Shown piece by piece: positions 44,377 through 54,877 of a stretch of DNA of 64,000 nucleotides. Each line of letters starts with the position of its first letter. Position 1 is the first letter of the stretch. Origin of the DNA: Pseudogymnoascus destructans (Eukaryota; Ascomycota; Leotiomycetes; Thelebolales; Thelebolaceae); the NCBI RefSeq assembly GCF_001641265.1, contig NW_020167521.1:1178001-1242000 (forward strand), in the 5' to 3' direction. Position numbers and translations under genes: made by a program. Under the pieces are notes generated by a model. It did not search any database. It worked only from the letters and a program-made list of their open reading frames with translations, and had not been told where the DNA came from.

Positions 44377-46921
44377 CAGTGTTGCCCGAGTAGTACTCGC
44401 CGTGAGTAGTACTCGGTGAGTCCCCGAGTACTACTGTACTCGGGTGATATTTTTGAGTACTCGGGGACTTGCCGAGTACTACTCTGAATACTCTGAATAC
44501 TGCCAAGCCCTTGGCAATGAGGGGTAACTGGGCGTAGAATAGAATAGATAATTGAAGCTTTCTTCCACTTGAGCGTTCCGTATTACTTCCTGACTGTGAA
44601 AATGAGTGGCTCTTCTCTGTCGCCAGTGCCGGCTGAGTATCAGTCTGATGCTTTAGAGCTGCCGCCCCTTATTCCGATGCCGCATATGCCTCTAAGAGTT
44701 CAATTACCTGATTCTATATCAATCCTCTTTTCGAAAGGGCCATTCTACCGTACTTTATTAGATACAATACCTGCTAGAATCCAATACCAATGCCTTCAAA
44801 CTGATTGTAGCTATATGCCGAGCCAGCTACTAAAGAGCCAGACGACGAGTAATCTTTGGAAGCATCTTAAGAAGATGCACCCATCTGTGCATGCAGAATA
44901 CCAGAAGCTATCCTCCTCAATTAGAAGCTCGTTAACGCCGTCTGCTTCTGCTTCTGCTTCTGCTTTTTTCCAGCCCCGCTAAGCACCCAGTAACGCACCC
45001 AGTAACGCTCGTAGAAATATAGAGAGCTTGTACTCCCTTTTGTGGTATCAAATAACCTACCGCTACGCCTTGTGGAAAGCCACTCATTCTGGCAATTAGT
45101 TCATCATCTAAACCCTACGGTTTTGACAGTTAGTAGAACTACGATCGAACGGGATCTATATCGTCTATTCTGCTATCATAAAGCACGGCTTCAAGTAGAA
45201 TTACAACAACATATTATAAGCGGTGGACGACTTGCAATAACGACAGATACTTGGTCCGCTCGAAACTATTCTGAGTACGCAGCAGTTACAGTACACTGGA
45301 TAAATGATAATTGGCAAATGAGAAATACTATACTTGACGTTATTCACCTTTAGGTGCCAATCCACTCTGGCGAATACCTTGTCGAACAGATGATACATGT
45401 AACGGACGATTATAGTATTACACCTGCGATCTTTACAGTTACAAGAGATAATGCGTCTACGAATACAACTATGCTATTAGAATATGAGAAACTGGCATTG
45501 GCGCAACCTATTACCCTGAAACAACCATGGGATTTTACAGCGAAAGCAGGAGACGTACGCTGTATTGGGCATATTATCAACATTGCTATTCAAGCTACTT
45601 TAGCTTCCTTAAAGGCAACGCCTGACGAAAGGGTAGAGGCATACCGGCTTGAGGTTGGGGCTGCGCGAATACCAACTACTATTGAAAACGAAATCGTTAC
45701 TGTTCTTGCCAAGCTCCGGCGTCATATATATGTATTTCGGAACCGCCGTGGATGGAAAGGTGCCTTGAAGAATCAGTGTAAAGCTGCAGGTATTAAAGTC
45801 CGTCAGTTGACACTTGATATGCCAGTCCGCTGGAGCTCAACTTATCAAATGATCGATATGGCTTTAAAGCTTCAGGTTCCGATTACAGCTTTTTGCGCAT
45901 CACAGCAACTTGATATTAGTATGAGGGATATCGCTTTAACAGCAATAGATTGGGCTACCTTACATGATTTATTAAAGCTATTCTATATCTTTATCCGCCC
46001 AACTGAGAAGCTACAGGGCTCTTCTTATCCAACTCTTAACTATGCTGTTCCGCAGTATATGAGAATGATCAAGAAGCTTGAAGATATGAGAAGTGAGCTA
46101 CCAGAACGAAGCCCGATTGCTAATGCTACTTCAATTACATTAAAGAAGCTTAATGATTACTATACTCTAGCTACGAATCAGCAACAGAGTCACTCTACGA
46201 TTACTACAATTTGTGATCCTCGGTATAATTTCAACGTTTTCAATATCATATGGAAAGACAGTACACAATCGATCAAAAAGAACAGGGCAAAGGCACAGTG
46301 GCAGGACTGCTTCTACCGATATTCAGGCCGCGAGTCTGATATTCGAGCAGCAAACGTTATTAATAGTATCGAAGATGAGGATCTAGATCCAGAGCAGCAA
46401 GCTATGAGTATCGATATAGACTCAGAAGACGAGCTATACGTATCGCAAAGCCATCACGATACTGAGCCAGAATGGAAGCGATGGATGAAGGAGCCGACGG
46501 TTGGTAGGAACACAGATATTCTCAAATATTGGCAGAGTAAGCAATTCCAATATCCGTTGATTGCTTCTATAGCAAAGGACCACCTAGCTATTCCAGCTAC
46601 CTCAGCGGACTCGGAACGAGTATTTAGTGTTGGTAGTGATATTATCACAAAGAAACGGAACAGATTATCACCGTCTACACTTTGATATCTACTTTGCTTA
46701 CGGAATTGGGGTATTATATCACAAGGCAACGACGAGGACAGCGGCGACGATGCAGATAATGAGAGTTAGAATAGTAAATACAGTCAAATTCTATTTTATA
46801 TGCGAGTACTACTCACGGTATTCGAGTACCGGTATTCGAATACCGGTACTCGAGCTTCAATTTTGAGTACTCTACTCGAGGATGCTCGAGTAGTACTCAG
46901 AGCGGTATTCGGGCAACACTG
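44377..46921 (+). mobile_element. Decayed hAT transposon, 2545 bp, no matching TSD
   Basis: The ends are CAGTGTTGCCCGA at 44377 and its complement at 46921 (13 bp perfect). Both ends carry several GAGTACT/AGTACTC subterminal motifs. The 8 bp outside the left end (ATACTAAA) and the right end (TGGGCGGA) do not match, unlike the first hAT element. It carries a related but broken transposase. It is a distinct family from the element at 17-19.7 kb, as the subterminal motifs differ entirely. Confidence 0.9.
44602..46769 (+). pseudogene. Broken hAT transposase
   Basis: The frame starts MSGSSLSPVPAEY, with a BED-like finger (CLQTDC, HLKKMH), and aligns along its length with the intact transposase at 17.3-19.5 kb. 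It is broken by TAA at 44980-44982, a frameshift before about 45010, TAG at 45351-45353 where the intact relative has Gln, and TGA at 46683-46685 where it has Arg. The last two are what C-to-T changes at CAG and CGA would give. Core motifs remain (TTDTWSARNY, TRDNASTNT, IPATSADSERVFS). The natural end is probably near 46769. Confidence 0.88.
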
Positions 46922-47173
46922 TGGGCGGATATGAGACGCTCATCTCGGAGGGGCTGGATGGAGTAAAGTTGTCGGATCTACTGCTTACTGTGTGTTTAGA
47001 GTGTTATGATGGAACGTGTCAATCGGGGAGTATAAACAGACAAGCAAAAAATAGAAGTTATTAACAATCCCAGGGACTCCTAGAGTGGAGGGACAATGGA
47101 AACTCCCCCAATCCCCCCAATCCCCCCAACCCCCCCCATCCTTTCTCCCTTCCCATCTTCCCACGCCACCAAC

Positions 47174-48343
47174 TCACTCACTCCTCCCCTTAGCCCTCGT
47201 ACTCCTCCTCGTCCCCTCCACCGTCTCCTTCCCCCCCTTTCCCCCACTACCCCCATTCGCCTCCCCCTTCGCTGGATTCCCCCTCCCCCTCTTCTCCCCC
47301 TCCCCATGCTCCTTCTCCGCCTTCCTCTTCCGATCCGCCTCACCACCTAGCGTCCCATCTTCCCCCTTCCCCCCAGCAGCAGCAGCAGCAGGGACAGCCG
47401 TCGAAGTCGCAGCCGCATCCTGCTCCCTCGCCGCGCGCACCGGCGCCTCGCCCGCTGCCTCAGCCGCTACTGTGGCAGCTGGTCCCGTCTCGGCCAACTT
47501 CTCCGCCTCGCCCGTCTCCGCCTCAGCAGCTGGTCCGCCCTCCGCCTTCTTCGAACCCGCAGTCTTCTCCGGCGTCCCCATCTTAGAAGGCTCCGGTTCC
47601 TTCGTCCCCTCCCCTTCGTCCTCCTTCCCAGCAGCAGCTTCCTCCCCTACAACACCTCCAGCATCCCCATTAACCGCACCGATCTCCTTCTCCCCCCCCT
47701 CTTCCTCATCCTCCACCTCCTCCTCGATAGCATCAACCTTCCCCTCCGGCTCCAGCAACCCAATCTCCCTCCCCTCCTCGACCTCCTCGACGACGCCGCC
47801 GCTGGGGACCCCGAGGTGGCCTTCCCGCTTCTCGACGTAGCCTTCTTCTTCGCCGAGGGGGCCGGCAAGGACTTCGTGCCGCTCGACGAAGCGGTCACCG
47901 TCTGTGGCGTAGGTGGTGGTTTCGGAGCGGACTTGGGTTACGACGCCGGGGGCTGAGGCGAGGTGGGTGGCGGCCCATTGGACGTTGTCTGGGGGGGTTG
48001 TTAGTTGTGGGGTTGGGGGTTTGATGGGATGGCCCGGGGGGGGGGTTTGTGATGGGGGCGTGCAGATCTGGGGGAGGAGAGGGGGGGGGAGGTGTGAGCA
48101 AGGTGAGAATGCAGCGGGTAATGGCATAAAGCCCATCACGCACTTCTCCTCTCCACCGGCGCGCTCACACGACCAACCTCCCGATTGAGCCTCGAGAACG
48201 ACCAATTGGCACCTCCCCAGCACCCAATCCATGCGCTTCAAACGCCACGACCGAGTATAAAACGGAGAATATCACAAAGAAAGAATAGAAAACTCACTCT
48301 CAGTCCCATTGCTGACCTGCTGCTGCTGATTCGATTCAGACAT
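47174..48343 (-). CDS. Low-complexity Glu/Ala/Gly-rich protein
   Basis: Two exons, 48343-48298 and 47988-47174, encoding 286 residues. Exon 1 codes MSESNQQQQVSNGTE; the 309-bp intron is the longest in the window, and the splice gives NNVQWAATHLASAPGVVTQV in frame. Residues 16-60 look like a conserved small segment (TTTYATDGDRFVERHEVLAG). The rest is Glu- and Ala-rich, ending in a basic Gly/Lys/Arg tail (KGRSE at the terminus) that may bind nucleic acid. I do not recognise the family. The clean splice and N-terminus support a real gene; function is unknown. Confidence 0.65.
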
Positions 48344-48845
48344 CTTGATAGATATGACGTAATACAGTCCCTTATAACCTCCAGTGATTCTCAACAAAGC
48401 AATTGATAATTCGCCTTAAAACGGTAGAGCTTTCTCGTTTGAACTGCTCTGGTTTTGGAGATGTGCAAGGTTGTTCAATTGACCGTGTGTGTGTGTGGTC
48501 CGTTTGTGATGGGATATGTAGAGAGAAGAGAGAGTGGTGGGGTTGGGGATGGATGGGTGTGTGTGCGATTGTGAGAACAGAGGGTGCGAGTGCGGGGTGT
48601 GACGTCAGGGTCTGACACGCTGGTTGTAGTTGCCCAGAACCAATAGGTGGGCGTGTGGTCCGATTGCCGTGCCAGACACGATCACGGCGATTCCTGATGC
48701 GGAAGGGGATCAGCCTCCCCCCATTCCAACAGCGCCTTGTCTTTTTTAGCCACAAGCGCCTCTATAGCATGAACTATTAAGTGATAGTTATGCTAGACGG
48801 TATTATGTTGTCTGTAAAAGGGCCTTGGCTAGGTCCTGTTAACAA
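48344..48845. other. Intergenic 0.5 kb, no gene seen
   Basis: Promoter of the preceding minus-strand gene with a GTGTGTGTGTG run near 48485; nothing else recognised. Confidence 0.5.
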
Positions 48846-48850
48846 CTAGA

Positions 48851-49325
48851 TGTAACGCTGACTTCTAAACGATAGAAGGCACAGAGGTTCTCTTGCGTAA
48901 AGGTTTACTTATCAGAGGAGGCAGGGGATCAGACACAAAGGCTTCAATTAACACGTTACTAGTATATAACAAATACTGTATTGAGTTGAGCACGAAGCTC
49001 CTATCTAAGGAAATACTATCTACTTATATAGTGGCGTCGTGCCTAGTGGACTCCTGGGAACTCACTCGAGTCCTCAGAGTCCTGGACTCTTAGGATTCTT
49101 CTCATCATCCTGCGAGTCCGTCACGTGCCTAGTGGACTCCTGGGAACTCACTCGAGTCCTCGGAGTCCTGGACTCTTAGGACTCTTCTCATCATCCTGCG
49201 AGTCCGTCACGTGATACTTTCGGAACTACTATTCCCCGATGCCCCTCCAGGTACCAGGGCCGGTCTCATGCGACCTCCCTCCTTCCTGTCCTGTAGTTGG
49301 CCAGCCTTCTTGTTCCGTCGTAACA
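48851..49325 (-). mobile_element. Solo LTR, 475 bp, TSD CTAGA
   Basis: Read on the minus strand, it begins TGTTACGACGG and ends CAGCGTTACA (TG...CA). It is flanked by CTAGA at 48846-48850 and 49326-49330. It is the inverted, nearly identical counterpart of the LTR at 50121-50595. Inside are two tandem ~84-bp segments, each with CTAGTGGACTCCTGGGAACT and ATCATCCTGCGAGTCC. No internal retrotransposon sequence adjoins it, so it is a solo LTR left by recombination. Confidence 0.93.
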
Positions 49326-49558
49326 CTAGACTATATGGTGCCACTGTTCTATAGAGTAGTGTTTACAAGAGGTATGTCCCCCTGTTAACCCCCTTATTCG
49401 AGTTTACTAACTATCTACTCTCTATCTAGGTTATAGAAGGTCATGAGACCGTGCTTTGAGTCTATGGCGACCCTGTGTATAGGGCTGCCTTTAGAACAGT
49501 TTGTCTATAGACGCATCCATAAGCGACACTTCCTTAGCATTAAGGAAAGAGCCTAGTT

Positions 49559-51452
49559 TCATACTGACATTCAGTTTGCTATCAAACTCAAGAGCAAACT
49601 TAGAAATCTCCTCCTCAAACCTACAAGTCACTATACATATTTTGGCTTGTCACACCAACAACAAGAGCAATACTACTCAACGATTGCTACAACCCTCTAT
49701 GATTCATTACACGTCTCCTTAGTTACTGGGCTGATATGACCACATAGCATATCTCTACAACCCTCTATGATTCATTACATGACATCACTCCTTAGTTACT
49801 GGGCTAATACTACACATGACATATCTCTATTAACTAGAGGCCTAGGAACATGAACGATAGCTCCAAAAGCTTCAACCGTCTATGATTCATTACACATCAT
49901 CGCTCCTTAGTTACCTACAAGATTGGTTAAGTTATGACATAATCTGTCTATAGGGGTACTCTGACCTTGGACCTCCTTTCACTTCCTATAGGCTAGGAAC
50001 CTAGGAGATGGTTCTATGGGATTCTCTTATGTCGACTACAGTTACCAAGCCTGGTTAGTCATGGAAAGTCTTGGAAAATGAGAGAACTACACTCCTTTAG
50101 CATAAATAGGATTGCCCTTTTGTTACGACGGAACAAGAAGGCTGGCCAACTACAGGACAGGAAGGAGGGAGGTCGCATGAGACCGGCCCTGGTACCTGGA
50201 GGGGCAGCGGGGAATAGTAGTTCCGAAAGTATCACGTGACGGACTCGCAGGATGATGAGAAGAGTCCTAAGAGTCCAGGACTCCGAGGACTCGAGTGAGT
50301 TCCCAGGAGTCCACTAGGCACGTGATGGACTCGCAGGATGATGAGAAGAGTCCTAAGAGTCCAGGACTCCGAGGACTCAAGTGAGTTCCCAAGAGTCCAC
50401 TAGGCACGACGCCACTATATAAGTAGATAGTATTTCCTTAGATAGGAGCTTCGTGCTCAACTCAATACAGTATTTGTTATATACTAGTAACGTGTTACTT
50501 GAAGCCTTTGTGTCTGATCCCCTGCCTCCTCTGATAAGTAAACCTTTACGCAAGAGAACCTCTGTGTCTTCTATCGTTTAGAAGTCAGCGTTACACCTTT
50601 CCTTAAGAAAGGGCAAGCAGACAATACAGTAAATCGACTATCACATACTTCCACGTCTTTTCCAAGCTTCCAAGCATTGATCTTGTTACTCCTTGTTTCT
50701 GAAAAGTCAGTGAGGTGCTAACTGTCATACTGACATTCGTTGCACTCAGTTTGCTATCAAACTCAAGAGCAAACTTAGAAATCTCCTCCTCAAACCTACA
50801 AGTCACCATACATATCTTGGCTTATCACACCAACAACAGAAGCAATACTACTCAACGATTGCTGCAAACTCTTCTACTACATCTGTTTATGCTACATACA
50901 TCACGGCATATCATTTGGACACTCATTGAACAAGTTATTAAGAAAATCTCCTCCTTAAGGGGGTGGGTCAATACTACCACATGGCATATCTCTACCAACT
51001 AGAGGCCTAGGAACATGAACGATAGCTCTAGAAGCTTCTACAACCCTCTATGATTCATTACACGTCATCGCTCCTTAGTTACCCACAAGATTGGTTAAGT
51101 TATGACATAATTTGTCTATAGGTACTCTGACCTTGGACCTCCTTTTCACTTCCTATAGGCTAGGAACCCAAGAGATGGTTCTATGGGATTCTCTTACGTT
51201 CACTACATGATTAGCAAGCTAGTTGTGGGTCGCACTTGATTTCTAATACATTTACCAAGCCTGGTTAGTCATGGAAAGTCATGGAAAATGAGAGAACTAC
51301 ACTCCTTTGGCATAAATAGGATTGCCCTTTCCTTAAGAAAGGGCAAGCAGGCAATACAGTAAATCGACTAGCACATACTTCTACGTCTTTTCCAAGCTTC
51401 CAAGCATTGATCTTGTTATTCTCTGTTTTTGAAAAGTCAGTGAGGTGCTAAC
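49559..51452 (+). repeat. Two tandem ~700-bp units of the dispersed repeat (copies B and C)
   Basis: Unit B runs from 49559 to about 50724 (interrupted by the solo LTR) and unit C from 50725 to about 51452. Both start TCATACTGACATTC and run through CTCAAACCTACAAGTCAC, then blocks around CTATGATTCATTAC, ATTGGTTAAGTTATGACATA, and end CAGTGAGGTGCTAAC. Unit B also has an internal ~70-bp tandem duplication at about 49689-49830. No coding capacity is seen. The left edge of the window (1-531) is a third copy, inverted. The 130 bp before the units also look repetitive. Confidence 0.88.
50121..50595 (+). mobile_element. Solo LTR, 475 bp, TSD CCTTT
   Basis: It begins TGTTACGACGG, ends CAGCGTTACA, and is flanked by CCTTT at 50116-50120 and 50596-50600. 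Uninterrupted sequence GCCCTTTCCTTAAGAAAGGGC in unit C (51324-51344) and, inverted, in copy A (115-135) shows the empty site. Same length and sequence as the inverted LTR at 48.85-49.33 kb apart from a few substitutions. Confidence 0.95.
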
Positions 51453-51683
51453 CTCTGGCTTACCCCTGAGTTCTCAGATTCAACATTTGTTGCAACTTGT
51501 CTAAACCACTTCACTACATCATACACCTGATTGCTGCATTGTGGAATAGTCTAAGCTACAACCCTTTGGCTCTGTTTCCTAAGACAGTGTGTTGTCTTAG
51601 TAAATTCATCCCTTCCTTGGGTGGCTAGATTCTCATATCTGGTGCACCCAACATTACACGACAGTGCCTTTCAAGTTCAAACG

Positions 51684-52934
51684 ATGGCACTGAACATGGA
51701 TATCTTGACGAGGGCCCTGATTGTGGCCCTCAAATCTCCGACTGGAGGAAAGACTTCAGTGGAAGTTACTGAGAAAACTGGCCTGTCAACCTGACAGGTC
51801 AACCGCATATATACTCGCGCAATTGAGCGTGGGTTTGACCCCAACCATATGCCACTCACCTTACGAGATGAGTGGTTACAGGACGCTCCCCAGTCTGGCC
51901 GCCCGACAAAATAAACAGCTGAAGCAACAGAGGGAGTTGTCGCAAAGGTGCGAACCGACCGTTACGGAAGGGAAAAAACTTGGTTGCTGATATCGCGGGG
52001 GAACTTAGCTTGCAAGGTATCGACATCTCCTCCACGACAATATGGAGGGTTTAAAGGACTGCTGGCTTCTGGAAAACAAAACCGACGAGGAAGCCTGGGT
52101 TGACGAAGAAGATGAGGGTGGAGAGATTAAAATGGTGCCTCGACCATCAGCACTGGACACTCGAGGATTGGAAAAATGTAATATGGTCAGACGAGACATC
52201 TGTGGTACTAAACCATAGATGGGGAGGTTATTGGATATGGAGAAAGGCAAACGAGGCATTTTTACGGAGTTGCATTAGGGAACGGTGGAAAGGATACTCA
52301 GAATTTATGTTTTGGGGATGTTTTACTTACGACAAGAAAGGGCCATGTCATTCTTGGATCCCAGAGACATGGAATGGATAAAGAGTTGGAACCAATTTTA
52401 CGTGAAGAATGGGAATTATCAAATGAGATATGCCAAATGTCTCTACGCAATATTCCTGGTATAAAGCCGCTATGGAGATGGAATAAAAAGAATGGGAAGT
52501 TAAGCCGTGAGAAAGGAGGAGGGGGGATAGATTGGTACCGGTTTGCACAAGAGTGTAAGAAGGAAAGGCCAAATACTATTGTACAAGAAGATAAAGCACC
52601 ATCTCATGCGTCAAAGTGGCAAAAGGCTGTCTTTGATAGGTTTGATATTCAATGGCTATTATGGCCAGGTAATTCGCCTGACCTTAATATGATTGAGCCT
52701 TGTTGGCCATTTATGAAGCGGGTTACTACTCATAAAGGGCCTCCTACAACTCGAAAGACTGCAGAAATCGTGTGGAAAAAGGCATGGGAGGAGCTTGAAC
52801 AATGGAGAATAAAGGCGTGGATTGAGAGGATTCCACGCCATATTCAAGAGGTTATTAGACTCGAAGGAGGAAATGGATATAAGGAAGGGGTTAGTGATAT
52901 ATCTACACATGGCAAGGCACATAGGAACTATTAA
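51684..52934 (+). pseudogene. Broken Tc1-like transposase (relic 1)
   Basis: The frame starts MALNMDILTRALIVALKSP. TGA and TAA codons occur within the N-terminal DNA-binding half (in STxQVNR and TKxTAEA), frameshifts near 51980 and 52130, and another near 52378 splits the catalytic core. Catalytic motifs survive: VIWSDETSV, VQEDKAPSH and SPDLNMIEPCW; the second Asp and the Glu are 34 residues apart (DD34E). The right terminus of the element is at 53018-53048; no matching left terminus is seen before 51684. Confidence 0.88.
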
Positions 52935-53017
52935 CTATTATAATTGATTCTCATTTTATGAAGCTACAGGTGCAAGTATCGTGAGTGCTCATTTTGACAG
53001 GGGTAGGCTATACCCCT

Positions 53018-53048
53018 GCCCGGCAAAGACTTTTGGTACACGCCTCCG
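53018..53048 (+). repeat. Right terminus of Tc1-like relic 1
   Basis: The sequence GCCCGGCAAAGACTTTTGG continues to CACGCCTCCG and is followed by TA (53049-53050), the expected Tc1 target dinucleotide. It differs by one base from 54834-54864, and both have the same orientation. Confidence 0.75.
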
Positions 53049-53139
53049 TAGCTTAGTAATAGAGTAAATCCAACGTCGTTAAAGTAAAGCGTGCCTACGA
53101 TCGTGAGAAAAGTGACAATTTGATGCACTATACTATACG

Positions 53140-53469
53140 ATGCCCCCAAAACTGACGATTACTGGTATTCCAGCCAGCTTCCAGTCCTTTTGGAATTCGG
53201 ATTCAAATTTAAATAGGGGCAATAGCCCCCTTATTCGAGCAACCCCTCCAGTTGACGTCTTTTCCCTTGACGATGATAGCAATATTTACGACGGCGACGA
53301 CTACAGCTTACCTACCCCTACCTCTACCAACAGAGATTCAAATATTCAAGGAAGACCGAAGAAGCGGCAAAGGCAAGGGGAAGAGGAGGATACAATACAA
53401 GGAAAGGGTCAGATCTTGAGTCCAGAAGACTATATGGAGGAAGCGTTCAAAAGTTTTGTCCCATGCTAG
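53140..53469 (+). CDS. Unrecognised 109-residue ORF between two Tc1-like relics
   Basis: The frame starts MPPKLTITGIPASFQSFW and is hydrophilic, with an acidic Tyr-rich middle (DDDSNIYDGDDYSLPTPT) and a basic patch RPKKRQRQ that looks like a nuclear signal. It converges with the relic 2 transposase (stop to stop 44 bp). It may be a second ORF of that transposon or a host leftover. I do not recognise it. Confidence 0.35.
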   Translation: MPPKLTITGIPASFQSFWNSDSNLNRGNSPLIRATPPVDVFSLDDDSNIYDGDDYSLPTPTSTNRDSNIQGRPKKRQRQGEEEDTIQGKGQILSPEDYMEEAFKSFVPC

Positions 53470-53513
53470 GAAACACCACAGTTCACAATTTAGTTATGTA
53501 CATAGTTATGAAA

Positions 53514-54724
53514 TCAGTGTTCTTCTTGCCCCTCCTTGTACTCATTTCCGCCTTCTAGCTCGATGACTTTCTGGATATGTTGAGGAATCCTCTCGACCCA
53601 GGCTTGGATTTGCGACTGAGGGAGATCTTCCCAACAGGTCTCCCAAGCTCGTATCATGTCTGGTCGACTTTTTGATGCCCCCTTCCTTGTAGTCCTCCTT
53701 TTCATCCATGGCCAACACGGCTCGATGACATTTAAATCTGGAGAGTTGGCACACCAGAAGAGGCGATTAATGTCATGTAATTGAAATACTCGCTGCTGAA
53801 TGTAATGATTGTGTGATGGAGCGTTGTCTTCTTGTACAATAGTATCCGGACGGTCTACCATGCATTCCCTTGCGAATGGGAACATCTTTGGTATCAGAAT
53901 CTTTCAATTCCTCCTTTTCCTTTCTCACAGGTCATTGCTCCTGTCTTTTTTGTAAACTTCCACTCTGGCTTCCTTCCTCTATAGTTCCGTAATCCAAGGC
54001 GACGTATTCCATTTTCAAATTCCCATTCCTCTTTGCATTGTGCTTCAATTGTTGCTTCTCTCTTCTCCTTTGCTGTCTCCTTTTTCCAAATGTGATATGG
54101 CCCCTTTTTATCGTATGTAAAACAGCTCCACCACATGAATTCCGATGCTCCATGCCATCGAGAGCGAATAACAGATGGCTCGAATCTCTCATCTTTTGTC
54201 CTCCATACTTTAAATCCTCCACGTCGATGGCCAAGGACAATAGATGTTTCGTCTGTCCATATAACGTTTTTCCAATCCGTAAGAGTCCAATGTGCATATC
54301 GTAGAGCGAATTGTAGTCGTGCTTCTCTCATCGCTTTAGTTAATCCTGGTTTCCACTTTCGTTTTATCAGTTTATGCCGTTGTAGTACTCGAAAAGCAGT
54401 CATTGTAGACACAACATTTTCATAACCAATTGTTGCTGCTGTCTTCTCTCGAGAGTTCCGGTCCATTTTTATACTCTTTATAAGAGTCTCTTCGCCATTT
54501 GCACTTAGTTTCCGAGGGCGTCCTGTTCGAGGGGCATCAATAAGATATTTATCAAGTAATTGCTTGTCAATATCTGGATTATATCCACGGCGGCGTGCTT
54601 CAGCCATGTAGTATCGCACTTGCCGCTCGGAAATTTTTGTATTCTCTTTAATTTGCTGATATATAGCTCCATAAGCTCAGAGTCTTATAGCTTGAGCTCG
54701 CGTTGCAAGAGAGTAGGAAGGCAT
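53514..54724 (-). pseudogene. Broken Tc1-like transposase (relic 2)
   Basis: From ATG 54724 the frame reads MPSYSLATRAQAIRL, then TGA, then continues YGAIYQQIKENTKISERQVR with a helix-turn-helix N-terminus, RPRKLS, VIWTDETSI (first Asp), and after a frameshift near 53888 VQEDNAPSH and SPDLNVIEPCW (DD34E). It ends at 53514. It is close in layout to relic 1, so both belong to one lineage. The right end of the element is at 54834-54864; the left end is not found. Confidence 0.88.
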
Positions 54725-54833
54725 ATTTAATATCTGTATTATCTTCTACTCTACAAAATACGAATTGACGATGCCTATTTACTGACTTTACCCCTATTTT
54801 TAGCCCCAAACGCTACATTCCTTGGCACTGTTA

Positions 54834-54864
54834 GCCCGGCAAGGACTTTTGGTACACGCCTCCG
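54834..54864 (+). repeat. Right terminus of Tc1-like relic 2
   Basis: Same 31-bp terminus as at 53018-53048 with one difference, followed by TA at 54865-54866. The intact Tc1 element starts 13 bp farther on. Confidence 0.75.
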
Positions 54865-54877
54865 TATATACTAACTA

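Noticed and set aside
46930..47080. Open frame right of the decayed hAT (GYETLISEGLDGVKLSDLLL)
   Set aside because: Short, not recognised, and with no matching sequence on the left flank.
48851..50595. The two LTRs as ends of one retrotransposon or one giant inverted-repeat transposon
   Set aside because: They are inverted, have different TSDs, and the sequence between is the dispersed repeat with an empty site elsewhere.
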